The notes: a model not told the origin generated them from the sequence alone. A stretch of 48,338 nucleotides of DNA from Natronococcus amylolyticus DSM 10524 (GCF_000337675.1 NZ_AOIB01000037.1:101319-149656); one strand, 5' to 3'. Counted from the stretch's first letter, positions 25,173-34,363 are shown. Made by a program: numbers and translations.

Positions 25173-26378
25173 ATGTTCAGGAGCTTCAGGATCGGCTCGC
25201 TGCTGGGGATCCCGATCAAGCTGGACGTCACCTTCCTGTTGATCCTGCCGGCGTTCGCGTGGCTCATCGCGATCCAGGTCGGCGATCTCGTGCCCGTCCT
25301 CAACGGGCTACTCGGCACGGCGATCGACGGCGAGGCGGTCACGACGGGTGCGACGCCGTGGCTGCTCGGCGCGACCGCCGCGATCGGTCTCTTCGCCAGC
25401 GTCCTGTTGCACGAACTGGGTCACTCGGTCGTCGCGATCCGCTACGGGTTCCCGATCGACTCGATTACGCTCTGGCTGCTCGGCGGCGTCGCACAGCTCT
25501 CCGAGCAGCCGACGAACTGGCGCCAGGAGCTGGCGATCGCGATCGCCGGGCCGATCGTCAGCGTCGGCCTCGGGATCGGGTTCTACGCGCTCGTCCTCGT
25601 CGTTCCGGCGACCCTCGAGACCGCGCAGTTCGTCTTCGCGTATCTGGCGGTGATCAACGTCGTCCTCGCGGCGTTCAACATGCTGCCGGGGTTTCCGATG
25701 GACGGCGGACGGGTCCTCCGGGCGATCCTGGGACGGAATCGCCCGTTCGCCGTCGCGACGGCACAGGCCGCACAGGTCGGAAAGACGTTCGCCCTCCTGC
25801 TGGGGCTGTTCGGCCTGCTCGCGTTCAACATCTTCCTGATCGCGATCGCCTTCTTCATCTACATCGCGGCGACCGGAGAGGCCCGTCAGACCGCGATTCA
25901 GGCCGCCATCGAGGGGATCACTGTCGCGGACGTGATGACACCGGTCGACGAGCTCGACACCGTCTCCCCGGAGACGACGATCGCCGAACTGCTCGACGCG
26001 ATGATGGAGCACCGTCACACGGGGTTTCCGGTCGTCGAGAACGACTCGATCGCCGGCGTCGTCACCCTCGAGGACGTCCGGGCGGTCCCGCCGAGCGAGC
26101 GCGACTCGCGGACGGTTCGAGCGGTGATGGCGACCGACCTCGAGACGCTCTCGCCGACCGAGGAGGCCTGGGAGGCGCTCGTCTCGCTGCAGCGAAACGA
26201 CATCGGCCGTCTCGTCGTTCTCGACGACCGCGAGCGACTCGCGGGGCTGGTTACGCGAACCGACCTGATCACGGCGCTCAACGTCGGCGCGGTTCGCTCG
26301 GCTGGAGGGACGGTTGATCGGCCGTCGGCGGAACGTCCGGACGACGCGCCACAGCCGATCGAAAAACCCCGTTGGTAA
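25173..26378 (+). CDS. Site-2 protease (M50) with CBS pair
   Basis: This 401-residue intramembrane zinc metalloprotease of the S2P/SpoIVFB type has about six membrane segments. The zinc site H80-E-x-x-H84 (LLHELGHSVVAIRYGFP) is in one helix and the third ligand Asp in NMLPGFPMDGGRVLRAILG (about residues 168-186). Two CBS domains (about 245-305 and 310-370; VADVMTPVDELDTVSPE and VRAVMATDLETLSPTEEAW) follow and may sense adenine nucleotides. This architecture is common in haloarchaea. It probably cleaves membrane-bound regulators; no substrate is evident nearby. Confidence 0.93.
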   Translation: MFRSFRIGSLLGIPIKLDVTFLLILPAFAWLIAIQVGDLVPVLNGLLGTAIDGEAVTTGATPWLLGATAAIGLFASVLLHELGHSVVAIRYGFPIDSITLWLLGGVAQLSEQPTNWRQELAIAIAGPIVSVGLGIGFYALVLVVPATLETAQFVFAYLAVINVVLAAFNMLPGFPMDGGRVLRAILGRNRPFAVATAQAAQVGKTFALLLGLFGLLAFNIFLIAIAFFIYIAATGEARQTAIQAAIEGITVADVMTPVDELDTVSPETTIAELLDAMMEHRHTGFPVVENDSIAGVVTLEDVRAVPPSERDSRTVRAVMATDLETLSPTEEAWEALVSLQRNDIGRLVVLDDRERLAGLVTRTDLITALNVGAVRSAGGTVDRPSAERPDDAPQPIEKPRW

Positions 26379-26418
26379 GGGGTGCCGATTCATACCCTGT
26401 CCGCGCGTAGGATCGACT

Positions 26419-26880
26419 ATGTCCCTCGATCGGATTGGGTACGTGTACACGTTCGGGATGGACGAGGCCGAACTCCTCGAGGCCCTCGAGACAACCGACA
26501 CCGGCGTGCTCGCGCTGGCGAGCCAGGGATCGGCCTACGCGATCCCAGTCGGCTGTTACTACGACGACGGGGCGCTGTACGTCCGACTCACCGACGACGG
26601 CGCGAGTACGAAGCTGTCCTATCTCGAGGCGACGACCGAGGCCTGCCTCCTGCTGTACGCCGTCGAACCGCCCGACGGCTCCTGGAGCATCGTCGCACTC
26701 GGGCCGATACGGGAGCTGACCGACCGGGAGAGCGAGGCGTTCGACGAGGCGACGATGATCGAGCGGTTCGGAAAGCCACGGATCTTCGACGAGGATCTGG
26801 ACGCCCTCGAGTGGTCGGTGTACGAACTCGAAATCGCGGAGCTCACCGGTCGCAAGACGGGCGGACGGACCCTTTCGTAG
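26419..26880 (+). CDS. PNPOx-like (FMN split-barrel) protein
   Basis: This 153-residue protein of the pyridoxamine 5'-phosphate oxidase-like split-barrel superfamily has LASQGSAYAIPVGCYYDDGALYVRL and a later GPIRELTDRESEAF segment typical of haloarchaeal members. These bind FMN or F420, but few have a known substrate. The start at 26419 is supported by a CATACCC box about 25 bases upstream; the frame extends further upstream into the protease gene with implausible composition. A second, distant relative lies at 31828. Confidence 0.82.
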   Translation: MSLDRIGYVYTFGMDEAELLEALETTDTGVLALASQGSAYAIPVGCYYDDGALYVRLTDDGASTKLSYLEATTEACLLLYAVEPPDGSWSIVALGPIRELTDRESEAFDEATMIERFGKPRIFDEDLDALEWSVYELEIAELTGRKTGGRTLS

Positions 26881-27012
26881 TTCGGTCCCGTCGGGAAACG
26901 CGCTGCTCGGCGACGACTCGCACGCGACAGGACCGGTGACTACCGATCGCTCGCGACTATCATCGCCGTCGTGAACGGAGTTTACTACACCCTTCGGTGT
27001 AGCGACGATCCG

Positions 27013-27492
27013 ATGACTGAGACCGCACGGAGGGACCTGTTACGACTCGCGGGCGCGTCGACCGTCGCGTTCCTCGCGGGCTGTGGAAACGACGGCGAGG
27101 AGGAGCCGACCGATGATGAGAACGCAGAACCGGAGGAGGAGACGGCCGACGAGGACTGGGGGGACGTCGACGAGTTCGCCTTCGAGGGACGGGTCGAGGC
27201 CTGGACCGGGCTCGAGCCGGAGTTCATCGGCGGCGAGGACAACCCGACGATCACCCTCGTCGAGGGCCAGGAGTACGACTTCAGGTGGGTCAACGCCGAC
27301 GGGATCCTCCACAACCTGGAGATTCGAGACGAGGACGGCGAGATCGTCGACGACTACCAGAGCGACGACGTCGAAGAGGAGGGCGAGGAGACGACACTCG
27401 AGGGCGTCACTGCAACCGAGGAGATGACGACGTACATCTGTGCGTACCACGAATCGACGCAGGTCGGCGACATCGAGATCGAAACGGAGTAG
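27013..27492 (+). CDS. Tat lipoprotein cupredoxin with Gln in place of axial Met
   Basis: This 159-residue protein starts with a twin-arginine signal (ARRDLLRLAG) and a lipobox LAGC (Cys24), so it is exported folded and lipid-anchored outside the membrane. A low-complexity acidic linker (residues 25-52) leads to a cupredoxin domain with copper ligands H100 (GILHNLEI), C143 and H146 (YICAYHESTQVG). The position of the usual axial Met is Gln150, as in stellacyanin, which would lower the redox potential. It probably carries electrons like halocyanin. ATG 27013 is chosen because it gives the Tat signal directly. Confidence 0.85.
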   Translation: MTETARRDLLRLAGASTVAFLAGCGNDGEEEPTDDENAEPEEETADEDWGDVDEFAFEGRVEAWTGLEPEFIGGEDNPTITLVEGQEYDFRWVNADGILHNLEIRDEDGEIVDDYQSDDVEEEGEETTLEGVTATEEMTTYICAYHESTQVGDIEIETE

Positions 27493-27624
27493 CCGACGTC
27501 GCCTCGAGCCGATCGACGGCGGTCTCGAGGGGGACCGAAACTTGACTTCCCGTTCCCGCCCGATGAGAACCTATAGTGACTGTTATCACCTAGCATCCCG
27601 TTTCCCTAGACGAGGTGAGCACCG

Positions 27625-27897
27625 ATGGCCGACTATTACGACGAACTCCTCGGCAGCATCGTCGTCTGTCTGGTGGGCGGCGTACTGGTCGGTCTGCTCA
27701 CCCCGATCGCGTTCCATTTTGGAGTGTTGTTCGGGGCGCTGACCGCGATGGCGTTCGTCTGCGACGCGCTCTTCGTCCACCCGCCGCTTTCCGAGACCGA
27801 TCCGCGCCGACGACCAGCCGATCAGCCGATCGGTAGCCAACGGGACGATACCGTTCGGTTACCGGTTCGAGCAATCGATCCGGATATCCGTCGCTAA
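27625..27897 (+). CDS. Small two-helix membrane protein
   Basis: This 90-residue protein has two membrane segments (about residues 10-30 and 33-50: LLGSIVVCLVGGVLVGLLTP, then HFGVLFGALTAMAFVCDALF) and a 38-residue charged tail. A GAGGTGAG element lies just before the ATG and could serve as ribosome binding site, so this gene may have a leader. No family is recognised with certainty; similar small hypothetical membrane proteins are common in haloarchaea. Confidence 0.65.
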   Translation: MADYYDELLGSIVVCLVGGVLVGLLTPIAFHFGVLFGALTAMAFVCDALFVHPPLSETDPRRRPADQPIGSQRDDTVRLPVRAIDPDIRR

Positions 27898-28015
27898 CCG
27901 CGGCGACTAACCGGAATCCGATAGGCGATCCTTACACACATATGTATGTAACATATCCCATACTGAATTGACCGATTACCGACTGGTTGCGTCGGATTTC
28001 GTCGTACGTTCACCC

Positions 28016-29383
28016 TCACCGTTCGCGGTCCTCGATCTTTCGTTCCGTCTGCCGCCTGAGGCGCTCGAGCCCGTCGCTGATCCGGACCTCGTAGGCGTCG
28101 GGCTCGGAGACCCGACGGTGGCGCTCGGGGAGACGCTCGAGTTGACTCCGGGTTCGCTCGCGGACGTCGGAGAGGGTGGGCAGGTTGGCGACGAGCGAGC
28201 CGTCCTCGACGACCGTCTCGAGCAGCGGCCGACCGTCGATCGACTCCCCGCGTGTCGCGAGGACGTCCCGAACGAACGAGCCGTCTCGTTCGACGCGATA
28301 GGTCTGCTTCTGTCCCGGGTAGGTCACCTTCCCCGGCGAGAGCTTCATGCTCGGCTCGAGTTCGCCGTCCCGTTCGACCGCGGTGAGCTTGTAGACGACG
28401 CCGCTGCTGGGGGCGTCCCCGCTCGTCGTCAGCGCCGTCCCGGGACCGAACGCGGTCGCGACGCCGCCCGCGTCGAAAAACTCCCGGAGAAAGAACTCGT
28501 CGACGCTCGAGGAAACGACGATGCCGGCGTCGCCGACGACGTCGTCGACCGCCTTCGAGAGCGCGATCAGATTTCCCGAGTCGAGGCGGACGCCGCCCAG
28601 CCGGACGCCGCGCTCGTCGGCGACGGCGACCGCGCGTTCGGCTCCCCGGACCGTGTCGTAGGTGTCGACGAGGTAGATCGCGTCGTCGCCGTAGCTGTCG
28701 GCGAACGCCTCGAACGACGCCCGTTCGGTCTCGAAACTCTGGACCCACGAGTGGGCCATCGTTCCGTAGGTCGGCACCCCGAACCGTTCGCCGGCCAGCA
28801 GGTTCGAACTGCCGTCGAACCCGCCGACGTAGGCGGCCCTGGCGGCCTTGAGCCCCGCGTCGACGCCGTGGGCCCGCCGGGAGCCGAAGTCGACCAGCGT
28901 CTGGCCGTTGCCGTGGCGGGCGACGACGTCGGCCATCCGCGCGGCCTTCGTCGCCACGAGCGTCTGGTAGCCGACCTGATTGAGCACCAGCGTCTCGAGC
29001 AGTTGGGCCTCGAGGATCGGCGCCGTCACCTCGAGGAGGGATTCGTTCGGGAAGACGAGCGTCCCCTCCGGAACCGCGCGGAGCTCGCCGCTGAACGAGA
29101 ACGACTCCAGTTCGGCGAGGAACGCGTCGTCGAACCCCTGATCGGCGAGAAACGCCAGCGCGTCGGCGTCGAACTCGAGCGACTCGAGGGCCGCCAGCAC
29201 CTGCTCGAGTCCCGCGGCGACGGCGTAGCCGCGATCCGGCGGCAGCGATCGGAAGTACACCGAGAACGTCGCGAGCCGGTCGTGGTTCGCATCGTGGTAC
29301 CCCTGCATCATGGTCAGCTCGTACCGATCGGTAAACAGCGCGAGGTCTCGAGAGCCGACGTGGCCGAACCTGGGAGCGGTCAT
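28016..29383 (-). CDS. pncB: Nicotinate phosphoribosyltransferase
   Basis: This 455-residue enzyme converts nicotinate and PRPP to nicotinate mononucleotide in NAD salvage. It shows LFTDRYELTMMQGYHDAN (N-terminal family motif), TLVDFGSRRAHGVDAGLKAARAAY, the YGTMAHSWVQSFE segment with the catalytic His, and VRLDSGNL. The start at 29383 is set by family similarity and an ACTATTTGC box about 33 bases upstream; the frame stays open far upstream antisense to a USP gene, but that portion is not coding. It is divergent from the first USP gene, with 108 bases between them. NAD precursor supply next to adenine-nucleotide-binding USPs is suggestive, not proof, of a shared stress role. Confidence 0.92.
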   Translation of the reverse strand: MTAPRFGHVGSRDLALFTDRYELTMMQGYHDANHDRLATFSVYFRSLPPDRGYAVAAGLEQVLAALESLEFDADALAFLADQGFDDAFLAELESFSFSGELRAVPEGTLVFPNESLLEVTAPILEAQLLETLVLNQVGYQTLVATKAARMADVVARHGNGQTLVDFGSRRAHGVDAGLKAARAAYVGGFDGSSNLLAGERFGVPTYGTMAHSWVQSFETERASFEAFADSYGDDAIYLVDTYDTVRGAERAVAVADERGVRLGGVRLDSGNLIALSKAVDDVVGDAGIVVSSSVDEFFLREFFDAGGVATAFGPGTALTTSGDAPSSGVVYKLTAVERDGELEPSMKLSPGKVTYPGQKQTYRVERDGSFVRDVLATRGESIDGRPLLETVVEDGSLVANLPTLSDVRERTRSQLERLPERHRRVSEPDAYEVRISDGLERLRRQTERKIEDRER

Positions 29384-29491
29384 GACTGCGGGTACTGACG
29401 CGGCCGCGAAGCAAATAGTCCGGGGCGGAACGCCCGTCGCTCGCTCGGCAACCTTTCTTGTGGGTCGATCGCGTACCCTGCGACGATCCAG

Positions 29492-30361
29492 ATGTACTCG
29501 ACAATACTCCTCCCGATCGACGACGGTGGCGACGCCGACGGTGTAATCGACCGCACGCTCGAGTTCGCTCGACGGTTCGACGCGACGGTCCACGTCCTCT
29601 CGGTCGTCGAAACCGGCGCCGAACCCGTGGGCCTCGACCAGCAAGCGCGCGACGAACTCCGGGGGCGGGCCGAGAAGCGCGGGCGGCAGGCAACCGCGCG
29701 CGTTCAGGAACGCGCGGCGGAGCTCGACGTCGAGACGACGCGGGCCGTCCGGGAGGGAACTCCCCACGAACTCGTCCTCGAGTACGCCGAGAACGAGGGG
29801 GTCGACCTGATCGTGATGGGAACCCGCACTCGAGACGGTCCGTCCGTCGGGCTCGGGAGCACGACCGAGCGCGTGGTCGCCCGGGCCGATCGTCCCGTGA
29901 TCGCGGTTCGACTCGAGAACGACACACCGGGCGTCGACGAGATCTCGTACGACCGGGTCGTGATCCCCACCGACGGCAGCGACGCCGCCGAACGCGCCGC
30001 CGAGCGCGGCCTCGAGTTCGCCGAGGCCTGTGGCGCGTCCGTGTACGTTCCCTACGTGGTCGACACGACGAGCTACGACCTCGAGGAGACCTCCCGGAGT
30101 ATGGTCGGCCTGCTGAAACAGGGCGGGCAAAACGCCGTCGAGGGGGTCGCCGAGGACGCCCGCGAGCGCGGCCTGTCGGTGAAGACCGACGTCCTCCGAG
30201 GGGTTCCCGACGAGGAACTCCTCGAGTACGCCGACGGGCTCGAGGGCGATCTGATCGCGATGGGAACGCGGGGACGAGGCGGAGCCACGGGCGACCTGCT
30301 GGGAAGCACCACCGATCGCGTCCTGCGACGTGCGCACTGTCCGGTGTTGACCGTGCGTTGA
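29492..30361 (+). CDS. Tandem universal stress protein (two UspA domains)
   Basis: This 289-residue protein comprises two UspA domains (about 1-142 and 152-289). The second keeps the ATP-binding loop G-x2-G-x9-G-S (GTRGRGGATGDLLGS). The first has GTRTRDGPSVGLGS, where the second Gly is Thr, so only one domain may bind nucleotide well. Both begin with the strand-loop-Asp motif (ILLPIDDGG and VVIPTDGSD). It is the first of seven USP genes in 5.3 kb and is divergent from pncB. USPs act in stress survival; no partner is defined. Confidence 0.9.
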   Translation: MYSTILLPIDDGGDADGVIDRTLEFARRFDATVHVLSVVETGAEPVGLDQQARDELRGRAEKRGRQATARVQERAAELDVETTRAVREGTPHELVLEYAENEGVDLIVMGTRTRDGPSVGLGSTTERVVARADRPVIAVRLENDTPGVDEISYDRVVIPTDGSDAAERAAERGLEFAEACGASVYVPYVVDTTSYDLEETSRSMVGLLKQGGQNAVEGVAEDARERGLSVKTDVLRGVPDEELLEYADGLEGDLIAMGTRGRGGATGDLLGSTTDRVLRRAHCPVLTVR

Positions 30362-30403
30362 CGCGGTGGGTGTTTCAAGACGCTGGTCGTGGTACCGCGA
30401 CCC

Positions 30404-31246
30404 ATGTACGACGACGTCCTCATCGCGACCGACGGGAGCGACGTGGCGGCGACGGCAGGAACGGTCGGTATCTCGCTCGCCCGCGCGCTCGAGGCGTCGG
30501 TCCACGTGCTGGCGGTGGCCGAACGGAAACGCGGCGGCACGGCCGAGCGCGACCATCGCGAAGCGGATGTAGAGGCGCTCGCGGGCAAAGCGCGCGGGGC
30601 CGGCTGCGAGGCCGAGCCCGTCGTCCGGACCGGCCGTCCGGCGAGCGAGATCTCGACGTACGCCGACGAGATCGACGCGGATCTGGTCGTCGTCGGGACT
30701 CACGGACGGACGGGCGTCCGTCAGGTAGTTCTCGGAAGCGTCGCACTCGAGGTGATCCGCGAGGTCCAACGGCCCGTCCTCTCGGTCGGGCCGACGGCGT
30801 CGTGGAACGGGAGCTCGGAGTCGATCGAGGACGTGCTGCTTGCGACCGATGGCTGGTCGGGGTCGACGGCTGCAACCGAACACGCCCTAGCGCTGGCCGA
30901 GGCCTGCGACGCCAGGCTCCACGCGCTGTACGCTGTCGACCTCGATGCAGAGGTGCCGGAGCTCCGTCAGGGGTTCGAGGAACACGGTGAGAAGACGACG
31001 GCAGCCGTCGCGGAACGAGCCACAGAACGCGGCGTCGAGGCGACCCGAACGGTCGCCCAGGGACCTGCCCACGAGGTCGTCCTCGAGCACACGGGCACCG
31101 ACAGCGTCGACCTGCTCGTGATGGGAACCGAGAGCAAATCGAACCTCGAGCGACTGGTCGTCGGCAGCGTCTCCCAGCGCGTGGTTCCGTCCGCGGACGT
31201 GCCGGTGTTGACCGTGCGAACGGTCGACGATCAGGACTCCTCGTAG
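30404..31246 (+). CDS. Tandem universal stress protein (two UspA domains)
   Basis: This 280-residue protein has two UspA domains (about 1-138 and 145-280). Domain 1 has a full loop (GTHGRTGVRQVVLGS). Domain 2 has GTESKSNLERLVVGS, with Ser in place of the second Gly, so it probably does not bind ATP normally. ATG 30404 is chosen because the strand motif MYDDVLIATDGS begins there, as in most USPs; an earlier in-frame start at 30389 is possible. It starts 42 bases after the previous USP on the same strand, so the two may be one transcript. Its 3' end overlaps the next, convergent USP by 16 bases. Confidence 0.9.
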   Translation: MYDDVLIATDGSDVAATAGTVGISLARALEASVHVLAVAERKRGGTAERDHREADVEALAGKARGAGCEAEPVVRTGRPASEISTYADEIDADLVVVGTHGRTGVRQVVLGSVALEVIREVQRPVLSVGPTASWNGSSESIEDVLLATDGWSGSTAATEHALALAEACDARLHALYAVDLDAEVPELRQGFEEHGEKTTAAVAERATERGVEATRTVAQGPAHEVVLEHTGTDSVDLLVMGTESKSNLERLVVGSVSQRVVPSADVPVLTVRTVDDQDSS

Positions 31247-31716
31247 AACGACTCGTGGGGATCGATCCCCGCGACCGTCGGCGGCGAGGGGTGACGAACG
31301 ACGAACACGTCGTAGGCGTCCTCGGCCGCGAGGTGGACGCCGACGCTCGTCAGCGGCGTCACGACGCGGCCGACGTTGTCGCTGCCGAGGAAGACGACGC
31401 TCGGGTCGTGCTCGAGGACCAGCCGCTCGATGTAGGTGGCCAGTCGATCCTCGGGCGGGAACTCCCGAATTCGCTCGGCGTCGAACGATGCCTCCGGGGC
31501 CAGCTCGCGGACGTGGTCTCGCAGGGTTGCGACGATCCGCTCAGGATCGAACGGCTCCTCGTCGGCGATCCACCCCTTCTCCCTGGCGTAGCGGTTGCGC
31601 TCGGGGACGACGCTGACCGCGACGACGTCCTCCTCCAGGGCACGTCCGTACTCGAGTGCACGGACGAGCGCGGCCGCCGCGAGCTCGGAACCGTCGAACG
31701 GGACGACGAACGTCAT
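31231..31716 (-). CDS. Divergent universal stress protein without ATP loop
   Basis: This 161-residue single UspA-domain protein starts MTFVVPFDGSELAAAALVRA. At the usual nucleotide loop it has FLGSDNVGRVVTPLTSVGVHL, lacking the G-x2-G-x9-G-S/T pattern, so it belongs to the non-nucleotide-binding class. ATG 31716 is preferred to a GTG nine bases upstream because a TTAATACC box lies about 26 bases before it. Its 3' end overlaps the 3' end of the convergent tandem USP by 16 bases, so antisense interaction is possible. Confidence 0.82.
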   Translation of the reverse strand: MTFVVPFDGSELAAAALVRALEYGRALEEDVVAVSVVPERNRYAREKGWIADEEPFDPERIVATLRDHVRELAPEASFDAERIREFPPEDRLATYIERLVLEHDPSVVFLGSDNVGRVVTPLTSVGVHLAAEDAYDVFVVRHPSPPTVAGIDPHESFYEES

Positions 31717-31827
31717 ACCCGTCACACCACCGCACGGGTATTAATGCTCGAGGGCGCGTTCTCGTTGCCAATACAGTCACCATTTCCGGAGCGAGGTGTT
31801 TTGCGGCCTCGAGCCGTTCGTCGGAGT

Positions 31828-32283
31828 ATGCGCGACTCACGCTGGCACCAGCTGAGCGGGTCGGAACTCGAGGCGTTCCTCGGGCGGGGCGGAACGGGCG
31901 TCATCTCCTTCGCTACCGGCACCGACACCGGCACCGCACCGCCGTCGATACCCGTCTCCTACGGGTACAACGCGGACGTCGAGGCGTTCTACTTCCGGCT
32001 CTCGCTGCCGCCGGAGAGTCGGAAAGCGGAGCTCGTCGACTGCCCGGTGTCGTTCGTCACCTACGGGGAAACCGACGACGGCTGGAAAAGCGCCGTCGCG
32101 ACGGGCCGGCTCGAGCCAGTCGAGGAGGCGTCGTACGACTCGCCGACCGTCCAGGGGATGTGGGGGATCAAGATTCCCGAGGTCGACGTGTTCGAGCAAC
32201 CCCGCGAGGAGCTGACGTTCCGGGACTTCCAGCTCGCACCCGAGACGCTGTCGGGGCGCACGGAGGTCCCGTCGGAGCCGTAA
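31828..32283 (+). CDS. PNPOx-like (FMN split-barrel) protein
   Basis: This 151-residue pyridoxamine 5'-phosphate oxidase-like protein shows LEAFLGRGGTGVISFATG, PVSYGYNADVEAFYFRLSL, SFVTYGETDDGWKSAVATGRLEPVEE and a GMWGIKIPEVDVFE C-terminal segment, all typical of haloarchaeal flavin split-barrel proteins. Substrate unknown. ATG 31828 is chosen because the family begins there; a GTGTTTTGC stretch about 30 bases upstream could be its promoter. It is surrounded by USP genes, convergent with the next one at 32323 (39 bases apart), so it probably forms its own transcript. Confidence 0.83.
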   Translation: MRDSRWHQLSGSELEAFLGRGGTGVISFATGTDTGTAPPSIPVSYGYNADVEAFYFRLSLPPESRKAELVDCPVSFVTYGETDDGWKSAVATGRLEPVEEASYDSPTVQGMWGIKIPEVDVFEQPREELTFRDFQLAPETLSGRTEVPSEP

Positions 32284-32322
32284 CTGTCCGGGCTGGAACG
32301 AACCGAAGCGAACCGCTCGCCG

Positions 32323-32754
32323 TTACTTTTCGGGACGGACGATCGTTACCGAGACGGGCGCCCGCCTCGAGACGGTTTCGGCGACGCTCCCGAGCAGCAC
32401 ACGGCCGATCCCGGAACGACCCTGGCTCCCGATGACGACGTGATCGGCGTCGAGGTCGTCGACGGCGCCGACGATCGCCCGTGCAGGTGAGCCGCGGGCG
32501 AGTTCCGTCCTGACGGGGACGTCGAACTCGGCCGCGAACTCGGCGTACTCCTCGAGTAACGCCTCGGCCTCGCGTTCGCGATCGTCCATGTACTCGCGGT
32601 TCCAGACCGCCTCCTCGGTCGTCGAGGCGGCGCGGAAGGGATCGAGTACGTGCAAAACGACGATCTCGTTCGTCTCGAACGCGGTCGCCGCAACCTGTAG
32701 CGCGCGCCGGGAGTGTTCGGAGCCGTCCACTGGAACAAGGATCCTGTCGAACAT
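32323..32754 (-). CDS. Universal stress protein (UspA domain)
   Basis: This 143-residue single-domain USP has the N-terminal strand-loop MFDRILVPVDGSEHSRRAL and a complete ATP loop GSQGRSGIGRVLLGS. It should bind ATP or AMP and dimerise. The coding-strand TATA ATTATATG lies about 27 bases upstream of the ATG (leaderless). It is divergent from the USP at 32941, with 186 bases between the two starts. Confidence 0.92.
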   Translation of the reverse strand: MFDRILVPVDGSEHSRRALQVAATAFETNEIVVLHVLDPFRAASTTEEAVWNREYMDDREREAEALLEEYAEFAAEFDVPVRTELARGSPARAIVGAVDDLDADHVVIGSQGRSGIGRVLLGSVAETVSRRAPVSVTIVRPEK

Positions 32755-32940
32755 CGTCGCATCTACACCGAAAAGACATATAATGGTAATTCGTCAGCGG
32801 AAGAGAATCTCGACATCGAACACGTAGGGACAGGCGAACGAAGCGCTTTCCGGCCCCGACTCGGGGAACCGTCGTCGGACGTTTCGCGTCGCCGAGAACG
32901 ATCACGGAACGCTTTATATCCGGATCGCATTGCCCCCCGC

Positions 32941-33378
32941 ATGGTACGACACATCCTGGTCCCGCTGGACGGATCGGAGCCCTCGTGGGCCGCCCTCGAG
33001 CACGCCGCCGAGAACTACGAAGGGGGTCGGATCACCGCCCTGCACGTCGTCGATCCCTCGGCGGGATCGTACGCGGGCGCCGAGGGCGGCTACTACGATC
33101 CAGTGGCGTTCGACCGCGCACGCGAACGCGGCGAGGAGATCTGCGAGGAGGCCCGCGAGCGGCTCCGCGAAGCGGGCGTTCTGGAGACGACCGAGCTCGA
33201 GACCGCCGTCGAGACCGGCGGCGCCTCCCGGACGATCCTCGAGTACACGGAGGCCGAGGACGTCGACCACGTCGTCATCGGCAGCCACGGTCGCTCGGGC
33301 ATCTCGCGGATCCTCATCGGCAGCGTCGCCGAGACAGTGACACGTCGGGCACCCGTCCCCGTAACGATCGTTCGGTGA
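32941..33378 (+). CDS. Universal stress protein (UspA domain)
   Basis: This 145-residue single-domain USP starts MVRHILVPLDGSEPSWAALE and has the complete ATP loop GSHGRSGISRILIGS. ATG 32941 is chosen because a CTTTATATCC box lies about 27 bases upstream and because family similarity starts there; a longer frame to 32713 runs through the divergent promoter. It is followed by the tandem USP at 33392 after 13 bases, probably in one operon. Confidence 0.93.
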   Translation: MVRHILVPLDGSEPSWAALEHAAENYEGGRITALHVVDPSAGSYAGAEGGYYDPVAFDRARERGEEICEEARERLREAGVLETTELETAVETGGASRTILEYTEAEDVDHVVIGSHGRSGISRILIGSVAETVTRRAPVPVTIVR

Positions 33379-33391
33379 GTCACTCGTGACG

Positions 33392-34276
33392 ATGCCTGAC
33401 CACACCACGGACGTCGGCGGAACCCTGCTCGTCCCGGTCGCGAACGCCGAAGCTGCGGACCGCCAGCTCGACACCGCGATCGACATCGCTACCGACCACT
33501 CCGCTCGCATCCTGCTAGTGTACGTCCTCGAGGTCCCCCCGCAGCTGTCGCTACAGGACGGACGCCGATACCTCCTCGAGGACGAGACCGAAGCGATGCT
33601 CGAGGAGGCCGCGGCGTCCGTTGCCTCTCGGGGCATCCCCGTCGACAGGCGCATCCGGATGGCCCGCGGCGTGGCTACGGGGATCGTCGGCGCGGCCGAC
33701 GAGCACGACGTCGACGCGGTCCTGCTGGGGTGGCGCGGTCGACCGCCCCGACAGGACGTCATTCTAGGTTCTCACCTCGACAGGGTCCTCCGGGACGCCG
33801 GCTGCGACGTCCTCGTCAAGCGGATCAAGACGCCGACCGACGACGTCGAGTCGGTGCTCGTCCCGATCGTCGGCGGCCCCCATGACGAGTTCGCAGCCGA
33901 GGCTGCCGCCTCGGTCGCCCGCGCGAACGACGCCGACGCGACGCTGTTACACGTTCTCGAGTCGGACGAACCCGAACTCACTCGGGAGGCCGCTCGAGCC
34001 GTCCTCGCCGAGACTGCGGGGGTCTTCGAGGGCGTGTCGTCGGTCGAACGCGAACTGCTCGAGGCCGACGACGTCGCGGGGACGATCACCGACCGAACGA
34101 CCGAACACGATCTCACCGTGCTCGGCGTCTCCCGGGGCGGGCTCGTCCAGCGCAAACTCCTGGGAACGATCTCCGAGGCGGTCGGTCGCCACGCGGCCGG
34201 GACGGTCGTGCTCGCGAAACGCCACGATCCCGTCCCCTCCCGGCTGCGCCGGCTCGGGTCGCGTCTCGGACGCTGA
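33392..34276 (+). CDS. Tandem universal stress protein, divergent
   Basis: This protein of about 294 residues has two UspA-like domains (about 8-145 and 150-275) that diverge strongly from the other USPs here. The loop in the first domain (GWRGRPPRQDVILGS) keeps the G-x2-G-x9-G-S pattern; that in the second (GVSRGGLVQRKLLGT) is displaced by one residue. The C terminus is basic (RLRRLGSRLGR). It starts at ATG 33392, or at GTG 33386, 7-13 bases after the previous USP stop, so the pair is probably an operon. USPs of this shape often accompany amino-acid or cation transporters, though none is here. Confidence 0.83.
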   Translation: MPDHTTDVGGTLLVPVANAEAADRQLDTAIDIATDHSARILLVYVLEVPPQLSLQDGRRYLLEDETEAMLEEAAASVASRGIPVDRRIRMARGVATGIVGAADEHDVDAVLLGWRGRPPRQDVILGSHLDRVLRDAGCDVLVKRIKTPTDDVESVLVPIVGGPHDEFAAEAAASVARANDADATLLHVLESDEPELTREAARAVLAETAGVFEGVSSVERELLEADDVAGTITDRTTEHDLTVLGVSRGGLVQRKLLGTISEAVGRHAAGTVVLAKRHDPVPSRLRRLGSRLGR

Positions 34277-34363
34277 TCGACGATCGGCGACTCGTTCCGT
34301 GGTCGGGTTTGGGATCCTGAGGACAGGAGATACAATTATACGGATCGTCGGAATACCTCCGAT

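Noticed and set aside
28016-30883. A 955-codon minus-strand frame covering pncB and the antisense of a USP gene
   Set aside because: Only the last 455 codons match nicotinate phosphoribosyltransferase. The N-terminal 500 codons are antisense to a clear tandem USP and show no family; long antisense frames are usual in GC-rich DNA.
31255-31827. Long in-frame extension upstream of the second PNPOx-like protein
   Set aside because: It runs antisense through a convincing USP gene; family similarity starts at 31828.
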